Shown piece by piece: positions 48,120 through 58,061 of a stretch of 64,000 nucleotides of DNA. The notes under the pieces are model-generated. The model was given only the letters and a program-made list of their open reading frames with translations. It was not told the DNA's origin and ran no database searches. The position numbers and the translations under genes were made by a program. Position 1 is the first letter of the stretch. Every line of letters begins with the position of its first letter. Source of the DNA: Powellomyces hirtus (lineage: Eukaryota > Chytridiomycota > Chytridiomycetes > Spizellomycetales > Powellomycetaceae); contig JAHLKG010000006.1 of assembly GCA_025526995.1 (NCBI GenBank), positions 930,001-994,000 on the forward strand. The letters are read 5' to 3'.

Positions 48120-48553
48120 ATGTTCTCAGCGCTATCGAGTTTCATACGAGGGCCATCAACGGCGCTTCTGACGCAGGCCCTCGGCACCGCTTCTTCTCGC
48201 GGGTCCCTGCTGCGATCGGCTCAACAACAAACACCGTCTCTGGCATCACAAACTCGCGGCTCAAAGCATCCTTCGTACGGCGGAAAGAAACTTCCTGGAT
48301 ACCTGTTGCCCCATCAAAGCGAGAAGACCGCTCACTTGAAGCAGCATCTGAAGGTGTGTTTGGTGTATTTTGTCAAGTCATTCCAGGCCTTGAGCATGCA
48401 GACTCCACCGCTTTCGTGAGATCGCTCGACAGAGAATTTAACTTTCTTTTGCAGATGAAATGGCACCGCTTGAAGGTTGGAAAGGCAGGACAGCGACCAC
48501 GGCGTCCGAGATATGGTCGTGACGACTTCATCCTCAGCAAGCTCAACATGTAG
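48120..48553 (+). CDS. Small basic mitochondrial-type protein, candidate mitoribosomal subunit
   Basis: Two exons, 48120-48353 and 48455-48553; 110 residues. The N-terminus MFSALSSFIRGPSTALLTQA, followed by further Ser/Arg-rich sequence, is a typical mitochondrial presequence. The rest is short and very basic: KHPSYGGKKLPGYLLPHQSE, KQHLKMKWHRLKVGKAGQR, PRRPRYGRDDFILSKLNM. The splice joins LKQHLK to MKWHRL in frame. Size and charge suggest a mitochondrial ribosomal protein or assembly factor, but I do not recognise the family. It shares a short divergent promoter with the ELM1-family gene. Confidence 0.65.
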
Positions 48554-48735
48554 AAGCCTTCAGACGGTCGCGACCCATACTCAATATCGCAAATATACAA
48601 TATGAAACATCCGCAAACGTACAATCAGAACTACGCAAACTGCAGCACTGTTCCTCCAATATGGTCTGGAATTGTGGTTTAACTCCTTATCCTAAGTTTG
48701 CAATTCCATAGCCAACAAAGATGTATCAAGGGGAT

Positions 48736-51423
48736 TCAGCGGAAGGCACGGTCCCTCGTCGATGAACTACCGTAGAAAGAGGATGACCCGGGGGTGCCAA
48801 AATCACGAGTGCTGTTCCGGTGTATGTTGTGTGCCCGATCGGCCTGTCCGCTGGCGTCTTCTGACACCTTGGTCAACACTTGAACCTTTTGTGCCAACTC
48901 TGCAGTGTTCGTGTCCAGCCATTCCAGTGAAGACAGGTGTTCGTTCAAAATGCGCACGATTGCTCCCACTGGATTGTCTACAGTTTCGCCGCTTCCGGTG
49001 CCATCTTCTCCACCGGTTTGCCCTCGGCCTCCCTTTCCGTTGGCTCCCTTAGAAACGTTGATCTCTTCGATCAACACCGACAAATGAGATGCCATTTCGT
49101 CGAGTTGAGTATTGAGGTTCTCCGCTAGTGAGTATGCTTTCTCACGTTCCTCATCGGCCAACGAATGTCTAAGACAGACAGGTTACTAAAGTGCGCCATT
49201 GGGAGTTGGCAGTTGAGTACGCACCTGTTTTGCGACGACATGTTTTCACTGTAGATAATCTTCTGCAACTCCTCATCGTATTGATTCAAAGTGTTGTCTA
49301 GTGACGTTTGCTGCGAGTCGATGTATCCCAGACTGTCGTCAATCTCTTTCTGTAAAGTCTCCGCTGCATTCAATTGGTCACAAAGTTGGGATATCTAGAG
49401 CACGAGTTTAAGCAGGGAACCAAGTACCAAGCATTGAGGACAAGTAGATGAACCTACCCCGTAGCTGTTCTCCAGAATGACTCTGTCCCACTTCTGAACT
49501 TCCACTGCCTGGTTGTGGAACTCTCGTGTATATTGATCAAGCTGCTGGTTCCAACGCAACAAAATCTCCTCCATAGTGCGGTTCTTGAGCGCCGACTCTG
49601 GACCACTGGCCGCGGGTGCCGCCGTGCTCGCTTCCTGCGGTTTTGCTGGGGTCGCCGGTGTAGATGCGGCTCCACCTGACGTAGCGGGAGGAGCAGCACC
49701 GACAGTGCTGGCTGGAGCGGCCGGTTTCCCGAACAAGGTCGACGATCCGGTCGGTGCTGGAGCTAGATATTTACAGATTTAGCATCCCAATAGCGTAAGA
49801 AAACTGAACAGTTGTTCATACATGAAAGATCTGCGAGTTTGAGAGGTCCAGGTGTAACAGCGGTCGTGCTGGGTTTGGCGCCGAGTGGCGTGGCAGGGAG
49901 AGTAGAGGGAGCTGTAGGCTTTGCCGGGGTTCCAAAGAGAGGAGCGGCGGGTTGTGCGCTAGATGTTGCGGAGGGTGCTGGGAGGGAAAAGGCGGGAGCA
50001 GTTGAAGATGGGGCCGATGATCCGCTCGGCGGAGCAAAAGACAGAGTAGGTTTCGCCGCCGCCGGCAAACCGAAGGCTGGGGTGGCGCCGGTGGTAGGAA
50101 CTGATGTGCTCGCCGGGGCACCAAAGAGAGGGGTCTGGGACGTCGCAGGTTTTGTGGCACCAAACAACCCTGCTCCCAATGACGGAGTGGGGGCGGCAGA
50201 CGTGGTTGCTGGCGTCGCGGCTGCAGAAGCGGCAGGAGTTTGTGTCACGCCAAAGCCGCCGAAACTGATAGGGGTGGTCGTAGCAGGAGCAGTGGCGGGT
50301 GCAGGGGCAAACAGTCCACCGCTGGCGGGCGCCGATGCTGCTGCAGAGGCCGGCGGTGCAGTGCCAAAGCCAGCAAAGCCGGTGGCTGCTGGCTTAGCGC
50401 CGAAAAGGCTGGGCGCTGCTGCTGCGCTGGAGGCTGGGGCAGCGGTAGACGCCGGTGTAGTACCGAACAAGTTTGGAGCAGGTTTTGAGGCGGCAGCCCC
50501 GAACCCTCCAAAGCCACCGGTGGAGGGCGCAGCAGTACTGGCAGCACCAAACGCAGGCGCCGTGGACGCAGGTGTGGCAGCAGTGGATCCAAAAGCAGGT
50601 GTTGCACTGCCAAACAAGGTCGCTCCTCCCGGTCCAGGGGTTGATGTTGCTGGTTTGAATGCCCCAAATCCAGTTGCCGGAGCGGCTGCTCCGAAACCTG
50701 TAGGAGCTCCAGTGCTAGCAGGTGGGGCTGCACTGCTTGCGGGTGCTGCAAAGCCTGCAAATCCACCAGTGGCGGGAGCAGCAGCAGTAGTTGCAGGAGT
50801 TCCAAGGCCCCCGAATCCGCCGGTGGTTGGTGCTGATCCAAATCCAGCGAATCCTCCAGCGCCCGGTTGCGAAGTAGCAGCTGCCGCTCCTCCAAAACCG
50901 GTGAATGCGCCCGTACTTCCAGGTGCAGCGGCAGTGCTGGCAGAAGTTCCAAATCCACTGAAACCAGTGGTGCCAGTAGCAGGAGCAGCAGTGCTAGCAG
51001 AAGTTCCGAAACCGCCGAAACCAGTGGAGGCAGTAGCAGGAGCGGCAGTGCTAGCAGGAGTCCCGAAACCACCAAAACCCCCAGCAGTTGCAGCACCAAA
51101 CGGAGAAGCGGTAGAGGCCGCTGTGCTTGAAGGAGTGCCGAACGAGAATCCTGACGCTGGTGCACCTGTAGTGCAAAAAGAAAACCAAACGAGTTCAGCA
51201 AAGCACAACAGGAGCCAAAGATACAGCTCAGCCCGAGACTTTACCTGTAGCAGCACCGCCAAAGAGCCCGGCCCCAGGAGTTGGATTAGGCGCACCTCCA
51301 AAGCCACCGGGCTTTGCGTTGGCGTTGGAGTTGAAGTTGAAAGCTACAAAAAGATTGCTCCCACCAATAAATAAACGCACGCAAAAAGCAAGGTAGCTAG
51401 TCCCACCGCGGGAACTTACCCAT
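48736..51423 (-). CDS. NSP1: FG-repeat nucleoporin Nsp1/Nup62
   Basis: Exons on the minus strand: 51420-51423, 51245-51343, 49822-51165, 49458-49762, 49225-49394 and 48736-49168; 784 residues. The first coding exon holds only ATGG. It is a central-channel nucleoporin that forms the permeability barrier with its FG repeats and anchors through a coiled coil. Residues ~1-450 are rich in A, P, T, S and G with many GFG, FG and LFG units (GGFGGFGTPAS, GLFGATKP). The C-terminal Nsp1_C domain reads MEEILLRWNQQLDQYTREFH, VQKWDRVILENSYGISQL, QKEIDDSLGYIDSQQTSLDN and EKAYSLAENLNTQLDEMASH. A 520-residue open frame on the other strand (49812-51374) is a by-product of the GC-rich repeats. Confidence 0.96.
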
Positions 51424-51479
51424 CGCTGATGTCAACTTCTGCTCAAGATAATATGCTCTGACTTCGGACCGGACCTACA

Positions 51480-51518
51480 GAGACGACGACGACGACGACG
51501 AGGACGACGACGAAGAGT
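51480..51518. repeat. GAC/GTC trinucleotide repeat in the NSP1 5' region
   Basis: An imperfect (GAC)n array, broken once by GAG, within the 271-base divergent promoter between NSP1 and CWC27. On the NSP1-sense strand it reads (GTC)n and lies 60-100 bases upstream of the ATG, so it is probably in the 5' untranslated region or core promoter. Confidence 0.75.
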
Positions 51519-51694
51519 AGCTGTGCTCGGAAGGTAAAAGGTGCGATTGGAATTTGCTTGCTGAAGATCGCGTTCGGCAGCGCTCAAAGTCTCAAAGCGC
51601 TAGGGCACGTGATGGATGCAACAATTGCTGCTGCGCTTTCGCACTTTCGCATTCATCGTTTTGCATTATCATTAACCTGGGGTCCGAATTAACG

Positions 51695-53317
51695 ATGAGT
51701 AATGCGTACATCACAGCACCTCCAACAAAAGGAAAGGTGATCCTCCACACCACAGCAGGACCCCTAGAAATTGAACTATGGCCAAAAGAAACCCCCAAAA
51801 CCTGTCGAAACTTTGTGCAACTGTGTCTCGAAGGGTACTACGATGGCACGATTTTTCACCGGATCGTGAAAGGGTTTATTGTGCAAGGGGGTGATCCGAC
51901 CGGCACGGGGCATGGCGGCGAGTCGGTCTACGGCGAACCGTTTGCGGACGAGTTCCATTCACGGCTTCGATTCAGTCACCGCGGACTGTTGGGAATGGCC
52001 AATACGGGGTTGAATGAGAATGGCAGTCAGTTCTTTTTCACGCTGGATCGCACAGACGAACTCAATAGGAAGAACACGCTGTTTGGGAAAATTGTTGGCG
52101 ACACCATCTTCAATTTGCTCAAGTTTGGGGAGCTCGAGGCGGATGAAGACGAACGACCTCTATTTCCACCCAAAATCATCCGGACCGAGGTCCTTAACAA
52201 CCCTTTTGATGACATTGAACCGCGCATCACACCCGAGGAACGCGCTGAGCAAGCAGCCGCTGAAAAACGGCGCAGAGAAGACGAAGAAGCGGCGAAAAAG
52301 CCGAAAGGCAAAAAGAACCTGACGTTGTTGTCGTTTGGCGAGGAAGCGGAATCAGAACAGACCAGCATGAGCTCAGCGAAAGCAAAGATTAAAAGCAGCC
52401 ACGATCTGCTGGTAAACGACCCTCGTCTAAGCAAAGAAGTTGCGGTGGACATAAAGAAGGAGGGCGAACAGAAAGTGGGACTAGAAAAGTTGAAGACATC
52501 GAGGCGAAGATCACGAGATGCCGAGGACAACGATGACGAAGATCCAGATTTTGATAAACGGATGAGAGAAAAGGTGAAGAAGAGGCGGACACAGCACGAG
52601 GAAGAAGAGCGGACGCCTCGGGATGTGAAGGACAGCAAACTCTCTGGGCTGCAATCCGAGATTGCGAAAGTGCAGAACGAGATTCGATCAATAGGCGTCC
52701 CAAAACCGGACATTCCGGCCGCCAAGCCATCGAAAAAGGAAAAGCTGCTCGACGCATTCCGAGCAGGTTACGTAGAGTCTGGTAAAGCTGTGCCCGCCAA
52801 GCGAAAGAAGGTCAAGGGCGAAACTGACACCCTCGAGCTACTGAAGCGGTTTCAAAACAAACTGCGCGTTCCCTCTGGAACCGACAGCTCGGCCAGCGGC
52901 GCAAAATCATCTCACTCAGTCAAACCGGACGAGGCCGAGGAATGCGACCTTCATTTTGTTAGGAACTGTGAAAGTTGCAAAGATACATTCGGTACCGACA
53001 AGGATGCTGACGCAGACGAAACGGGTTGGATGGCCAGCAAACTCGTCTTTGAAAAGCCAAAAGGGGCAAATGTCTACGAACCCAAAGTGGACGACTACAC
53101 TGTGGAAGATCCGCGCAAGGGCACCAAGAGCGGTGATTTCGCCAGTGCGGGTATGGCCCAACGGGAACAAAGGAGCTGGCGCGACGACAAAGTGAGCGAG
53201 AGGGACCGGGGGAAAGGTGGTGGTGGTGGCGACGATCGCCGGACAGAACCGCAACATCACCGGGGTGGCGGAAGCGGCGGGGGTCGGCCTAGTCGGGACC
53301 ATCGATCACGGCGATGA
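51695..53317 (+). CDS. CWC27: Spliceosomal cyclophilin CWC27
   Basis: A single exon of 540 residues. The N-terminal cyclophilin domain reads KGKVILHTTAGPLEIELWPK, FVQLCLEGYYDGTIFHRIVK, GFIVQGGDPTGTGHGGESVY, GLLGMANTGLNENGSQFFFT and LNRKNTLFGKIVGDTIFNLL. Where active cyclophilins have a Trp near the end of the catalytic pocket, this has ELNRKNTLFG, as in CWC27 proteins, which are weak or inactive isomerases. The remaining ~360 residues are charged, with RITPEERAEQAAAEKRRRED, a helical KSHDLL-like segment, and ADETGWMASKLVFEKPKGAN near the end, matching the family tail that contacts the activated spliceosome with CWC22. The true ATG is 51695; the open frame extends upstream without support. It diverges from NSP1. 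Confidence 0.95.
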   Translation: MSNAYITAPPTKGKVILHTTAGPLEIELWPKETPKTCRNFVQLCLEGYYDGTIFHRIVKGFIVQGGDPTGTGHGGESVYGEPFADEFHSRLRFSHRGLLGMANTGLNENGSQFFFTLDRTDELNRKNTLFGKIVGDTIFNLLKFGELEADEDERPLFPPKIIRTEVLNNPFDDIEPRITPEERAEQAAAEKRRREDEEAAKKPKGKKNLTLLSFGEEAESEQTSMSSAKAKIKSSHDLLVNDPRLSKEVAVDIKKEGEQKVGLEKLKTSRRRSRDAEDNDDEDPDFDKRMREKVKKRRTQHEEEERTPRDVKDSKLSGLQSEIAKVQNEIRSIGVPKPDIPAAKPSKKEKLLDAFRAGYVESGKAVPAKRKKVKGETDTLELLKRFQNKLRVPSGTDSSASGAKSSHSVKPDEAEECDLHFVRNCESCKDTFGTDKDADADETGWMASKLVFEKPKGANVYEPKVDDYTVEDPRKGTKSGDFASAGMAQREQRSWRDDKVSERDRGKGGGGGDDRRTEPQHHRGGGSGGGRPSRDHRSRR

Positions 53318-53373
53318 AAGGAGCTCGAGAGATGTCAAATGACTGTCCCCCGCTCCTCTGTTGTTGTTTTTTT

Positions 53374-54194
53374 TCATTGCGAATACCGACAGCCTTCCAA
53401 CGCGTGAAGTTTCGAAAGACGCAGAACGTGATGCTGCCCTTCGAACGGCGTGGACAGAAACGCAGCGACCATCTCGTTTGCAACGTCCGGTCCTGTCGTT
53501 CTTGATCCCATCGCAATGATGTTCGCATCATTGTGCTGCGGCACAATTCATGGGTCAGAAACCGTCATCCAAATCCACATACGCCCGCTCACACTGCATC
53601 TATATATACCTTTCGCGCCATAACGGCCGTGTATTGATCGTGACACAGCGCACAGCGTACCCCTTGGCCCTTGTTTGCAGCAATAGAGATCCCTATCCCC
53701 GTTCCGCATATTAGCACTCCCAATCGCATTTCTACAATTAGGATTGGTCGGGTTCAGTTATGAGGCATAGGGTGTCGTGTTTGCGAATGACGATGGGGCT
53801 TGATCAAACCAATCTTTCCTTCCTCACCATATTGCGAGTGCTTCTTCTCCAGCACTTTTTCTGCAGCAAGTTTGGCATAGTCGGGATAGTCGCACTTTCC
53901 AAAGAAAAGAAAAAAAAGAAGATGAGCAACGTACGTTTGCACCAGCCTCCAATTCCAACAAAACCACATCAAAAAATCTCCCCAAATAATGACACATACC
54001 CTATTCGTATCATGCGGCCCAACATCCAATATATCCCAGCCTTCGCCTGCGGCCGTGTTCTGCAGAAACCGAATGAGCGAACTCTTCAGGTCGAACCCGA
54101 TATGGTCGGACGCGAAGACGACGAGCTTCTTGGCCGGCAAGGAGGCTCGTTGGTAGTGAAATGGCTCAGAGCCTTGGATGATGCTAGCTGACAT
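53374..54194 (-). CDS. Ribose-5-phosphate isomerase B (RpiB/LacA/LacB family)
   Basis: Exons on the minus strand: 54000-54194, 53810-53894, 53610-53731 and 53374-53535. The enzyme would interconvert ribose 5-phosphate and ribulose 5-phosphate or related sugars. Motifs: [40 protein letters not shown], the catalytic [20 protein letters not shown] with the active-site Cys and anion-hole glycines, [20 protein letters not shown] and [20 protein letters not shown]. The acceptor of exon 3 may instead be 15 bases further in, which would remove EMRLG and keep the frame. The start at 54194 ([10 protein letters not shown]) is preferred; the frame is open to 54272. RpiB is the bacterial-type isomerase, unrelated to the RpiA enzyme usual in eukaryotes, but is known in many fungi and protists. 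Confidence 0.92.
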
Positions 54195-54272
54195 GCGTGT
54201 GTCTTTTGTTTGTGGTTGGTCACAGGTGTTTTCGCGCGAGCTTGAAGAACGGCTGTCTATGATCACGACCAC

Positions 54273-55769
54273 GGAGTGGAGCGGAGGTTGCTGCGCATTG
54301 GGGTTGCGATTATCATGTAGACCTGAGCTTTCCTATCCCCAAGGCGTTCTTGATCATATTGCCTTGCAGAAAACTATGCAGAACGAAGAGAACCTACGAC
54401 TGAAGATTTACTTCCTGTTAATTAGCCATGAGCAGGTTTGTTTTCGCATCCCACAATAACTATTTTTCGTCAAACATCTGATTGATAATATGTGATGCAC
54501 AAAGGAAACAACGATGTTTCTTTCCTATCTCTTTCTCTATGAAACGGTCTACCTTGATATATGTTTCTATTCTGTCCCTCAGATTCACCAGCAAACCCTT
54601 TCACCATTTGAGTCTGCTGGTGACTCTAATTTGTCGTGTACTCACCTCATGTCTTGAAAGGGATGACAGTTGGGATTGACAGGAATGACAACAGAACAAG
54701 CATCAGTGTCAAGGCGAACTTACAAACGTACCGTCGAGTGCGGCTGACCCCCCATTGGAATGATTTGTGCCGTACAGAACTCGGTGGATTCAATGATAGC
54801 ACGACAAGTGTGCTAGCGAGTATGAATATCTCAAAAGCCATGCGAATCGGTTTGGAGCAAGTACCTCCCCCAAGAAAATGAGCGAATCATTTCATCTCTC
54901 CACATGGCATGGGACAGGTCTCCACATACCTGATTATAGCAACTTGGATTTGAAGCATGTCCTTCGACGATGTAGACAACTGCCCCTGATAGAGTGCCAG
55001 TTTGCTTACGATGGGTAGACGCCTTTACGTGATCGTGACAAGGAGTGTGTGTGCCCTCTTCCGCCGATTCACGCCGCTCAACCTAGATTTCACTCTCCGA
55101 GTTCCGTCTCCTCTAGGAACAGAAATGAAACAAGCCGAAGAATATGCACGCCAACGACTCAGCTCCGACATCTCAACAGCGGCAATAAAAAATTGCATTG
55201 CCCATCGACTCGCTTCCGAATAACGCTCGCTTCAACAAGCGATGGAATGCACGCACAGCGAGATCTCAGGTATCTGTTCGTCGGAGAGTAAACCTCGACC
55301 AATAAACAACAATGCTCAGAGAACAAGAGATTCAAAAGACACGGAAAAAAAAGTACAAACCGTCGTCTCCCGTCGTTACCAGACTGATGACCCACGAACA
55401 CGCAAAACCGCAGCTTCCATAGCTGTATTGGGCTTTGTAGAGTTCCGGGCGCGACCTCGGTAGTCAAGGTTTCGGCGACAGACAGGCGGAGATGACAAGT
55501 GCGTTTGGTTTCGGATACCAATCTCAAAGTCCAGCGACGACTTGCGAGTCCTGAGTATAATTCGTTGTTGAAAAACAACGCATGATAGTATTAGCATCAG
55601 ATCGAGAACAGAAAATTTGTCAAAGCCCAGCTCGACAACATCCAACCATGATCCGAGTCAAACAGGTATCTAAACTAAAAATCATCGCTCGTAGCATTTT
55701 CCTTCTGTTTCACGTGAACGATTCGATTCGTGACAGGGTATCATCGGCCCAAGAGTAGGCGGTCTGTCG
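54273..55769 (-). other. Unresolved region with hydrophobic putative exons (possible membrane protein gene or relic)
   Basis: No complete gene could be built. On the minus strand, stretches look like exons of a multi-pass membrane protein. One at 55562-55658 reads GSWLDVVELGFDKFSVLDLM then LILSCVVFQQ and is followed by a donor-like GGAC context. Another at 54720-54850 reads IRMAFEIFILASTLVVLSLN and PPSSVRHKSFQWGVSRTRR with a GTACGT donor. One between 54925 and 55005 reads LPIVSKLALYQGQLSTSSKD and MLQIQVAIIR followed by GTATGT. They lie in the same order and orientation, but I could not join them without stops, and no domain family was recognised. This may be a real gene with an unusual intron pattern or a decaying one. 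Confidence 0.3.
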
Positions 55770-56726
55770 CTAAGCCAAGGCGTCTACCCCATCCAAGATA
55801 TCATCAGGTACAGGCTTCCCAATGAATGTTCGATCAAGTGAGGTCCCGCCTACATTGCTGAATTTTCGTCGATCAGCGGTATACGCGGCTTCCGGGTACT
55901 CCCATTGGGAAAGAGGAGGCGTGCAGTAGTCCGAGTCGTCGTAATCTTCCTCGACCGCGTCCTCCTCGTCGCCATTGCCGCAAAGGGCCATGTCAGCAAA
56001 GACATCATCCAGCATGACGTCAAAGTCCTGTTCGCTTAAACCAGGTTCCGGGTCTCTGCCGTCTGTGGGATTTGATGATTCGACTCTGCTTGCTGTAGCG
56101 TCGGTTGCACAAGGCGGAATGACGTCCGAGGCCTCGGATTCGTTGGCGGCGGAGCTAATGACCGGGCGAGTCTGGAGTGGAGAAGGACGATAAAAGTCTC
56201 CTTTCCGTGTAAACGTGCAAGAAGGTCGAAATCTACCATTCACGAGTGATTTCTCAGCAGGGTGCTGACGTTGTTGATGTCCCGGCTGCTTCACGCGCTG
56301 ACGCTTGGCCTTTGCAGCTAGGTTATTGCTGCATGCCTTTTTCATGATGCGATTTGGCTTGGGCGGTCGGGAACCGGTAATGAAGATGCGCGGGTCGTGT
56401 CGAGAACCCGAGGCGTTGAGAGAAGTCCGGAGTTGAGGAAAAGAGCGTCCTGGGTTCTTGTGCGGAGCAGAGGCGAATATTCTGATCGCAGGCGGAGTGT
56501 GAGAAAATGGGAGGTTGAGCAATGTGTTCAGATCCATACGCAATGTAGAGTCCTGGGGTTGACTTGATTGCTTGGCGGACTTGCTTACGGCCATGCCAAA
56601 CAGAGGGGGCTGAAGGACGAGGCGAGGTTGATTGCGGAGGGAAGAGCTACGGCGCTGTCGTCTTGGGAGCTTGATGGGACCTTGATGATTGCAACTAACT
56701 ATTGGGGACAGAGGGGCTACCGACAT
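55770..56726 (-). CDS. Disordered acidic protein of unknown function
   Basis: A single exon; from the ATG at 56726 (MSVAPLSPIVSCNHQGPIKL) it encodes 318 residues, and the frame is open to 56912. I do not recognise it. It has short basic clusters (PRRQRRSSSLR, AAKAKRQRVKQPGHQQRQH) that could be nuclear signals, a Ser/Pro-rich middle, and an acidic C-terminal third (EQDFDVMLDDVFADMALCGN, GDEEDAVEEDYDDSDYC) followed by PPLSQWEYPEA. A TATA box 240 bases upstream supports expression. The region between TATA and 56726 could add an in-frame 62-residue extension that looks like untranslated sequence. Confidence 0.55.
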   Translation of the reverse strand: MSVAPLSPIVSCNHQGPIKLPRRQRRSSSLRNQPRLVLQPPLFGMAVSKSAKQSSQPQDSTLRMDLNTLLNLPFSHTPPAIRIFASAPHKNPGRSFPQLRTSLNASGSRHDPRIFITGSRPPKPNRIMKKACSNNLAAKAKRQRVKQPGHQQRQHPAEKSLVNGRFRPSCTFTRKGDFYRPSPLQTRPVISSAANESEASDVIPPCATDATASRVESSNPTDGRDPEPGLSEQDFDVMLDDVFADMALCGNGDEEDAVEEDYDDSDYCTPPLSQWEYPEAAYTADRRKFSNVGGTSLDRTFIGKPVPDDILDGVDALA

Positions 56727-56960
56727 GGTCTTTTTCTCGGAGACAGATGCTGGGGGCGGGTGGATCGTGCTTATGTCAACCGGCTTATAGAGTGGTATCA
56801 GCAGAGACGTGACAGAAGAGTGAGAGAAGAGTAGCAGAGAGTAACCAGAGAGTATGTGTGTAGCAGGTCGGTGGCAATTGCGTGTGAGTGAAAAAGCGAG
56901 TGCAAGGGGCAAGCGTGGAAGGTGGGGGGAGGCGCGAGGGGGCGCGGGGGTGTGGGTTGC

Positions 56961-56968
56961 CTTTTATA
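56961..56968 (-). promoter_or_regulatory. TATA box for the disordered acidic protein gene
   Basis: TATAAAAG on the minus strand in the context CGTATAAAAGGCAACCC. It points toward the gene ending at 55770 and would place the transcript start near 56930, so the ATG at 56912 would be almost at the cap and 56726 is the likelier start. Confidence 0.5.
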
Positions 56969-57687
56969 CGACTTATACGAACTCACTGGGGGGGCATTTG
57001 TTTGTTTTGTTTGAATGAATGACCCGAAATGACTGAATGACTGGAATTGGAGGGAAATGACTGAATTGAGGATCTTGCGGAAGGAGAGAAAACTGCGGGG
57101 GGCGGCACAGTCATTGAGTCCCGACGAAGATGGCACAGTCATACACCGTTGACCCCCTCAGCGACTGATCCACGTGCAAACCCATTTAAAAAAGGTCACC
57201 ACTATGTTGCCGGTATGACCTCAACGCTGCTCGGCTCTTGCTCCACCCATCAACTCATGTGTGCAAATAGGAGGAAACAGGCTGGTTCGAAGCCGCGGCA
57301 ATATCATGTCATGTCATTGAAGTACTTGAGAAGAAGGGAAAAATGCCGAACCAGAAGAGTGAGCTTCTGTGATCAACCGTGGAAGATTATTTAGCAACTG
57401 TCTTCAAGTGTCCGCCCGCAAAGCAGGCATCATTCCTCAGCACTATGACAAGAAGTACGACGATCACGAAGTACTAGGACCACCGCCGCTAGTGATGACA
57501 GAGTACATCGTCAGAGAAAAGAATTTTCCGTTGATCTATCAAAATATCCAGTGTAGTTTAGTGGTGTGCTTTTGCGAAATGGTTTTGGAATAGTGTTTTG
57601 GAATAATAGCACACAATGTTCATCTGAATTTTGTTCATACAGTCCGGTATCAAAAGTCCGCGGCCCTCCGCCCCCCTTCCTCCCCCC

Positions 57688-57720
57688 GCCCCCCCCCCCC
57701 CCCGGCCCCCCCGGTGTGAC
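57688..57720 (+). repeat. Cytosine homopolymer-rich tract
   Basis: A run of about 17 consecutive C within a ~50-base stretch that is almost entirely C on this strand, broken by single G or T bases. Its exact length may be affected by sequencing error. Confidence 0.7.
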
Positions 57721-58061
57721 CATAGGTCGCTGCCTACTGTAAAGCTCCCTTTTCCCATGAACCCCTCGGCAGTGCCAGTGGCAAAGGCTAATTGCTGCAA
57801 TGGACGTCATACTGCCGATTACGGCGTGTGCAATCGACAGATTGTGAGGTTCTCGAGTGTCTGTCAGCGCAAGGAATCACAATAAAGATCCACAGTGCTT
57901 TCGTAAGCAGACGATTGAAGCGCCTGCCTAGCAGCACGTGACACTGGATTGGGAACAAATTCCCCTTTTTGCTTTTTGTTCGTTCTTTTCGTTCGACGAC
58001 GTGCATTCTTCTCACCACCCACCACATCCCACCCCGCCCCAATCCCGCCCACAAACACACC

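Larger units (their letters stand above)
56913..58061. other. Gene-poor spacer with a poly-C tract and a possible small exon
   Basis: A 1.15-kb stretch. It holds the TATA box of the acidic-protein gene and, at about 57688-57705, a long cytosine run flanked by other C-rich sequence. A plus-strand segment at 57402-57540 reads KAGIIPQHYDKKYDDHEVLG then PPPLVMTEYIVREKNFPLIY; this looks protein-like and might be an exon of a small gene starting near 57315 (MSLKYLRRREKCRTRR), but I could not complete it. The last ~100 bases are the C-rich leader of SSZ1. Confidence 0.35.

Noticed and set aside
49812..51374. 520-residue open frame on the plus strand, alanine- and glycine-rich
   Set aside because: It is the antisense of the NSP1 FG-repeat exon; its composition (A, G, V, P) is explained by the complementary repeat and it has no start context or introns.
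56727..56912. N-terminal extension of the acidic protein (MPLALAFSLTRNCHR...)
   Set aside because: It starts almost at the position expected for the cap, given the TATA box at 56961-56968, and reads like untranslated sequence.
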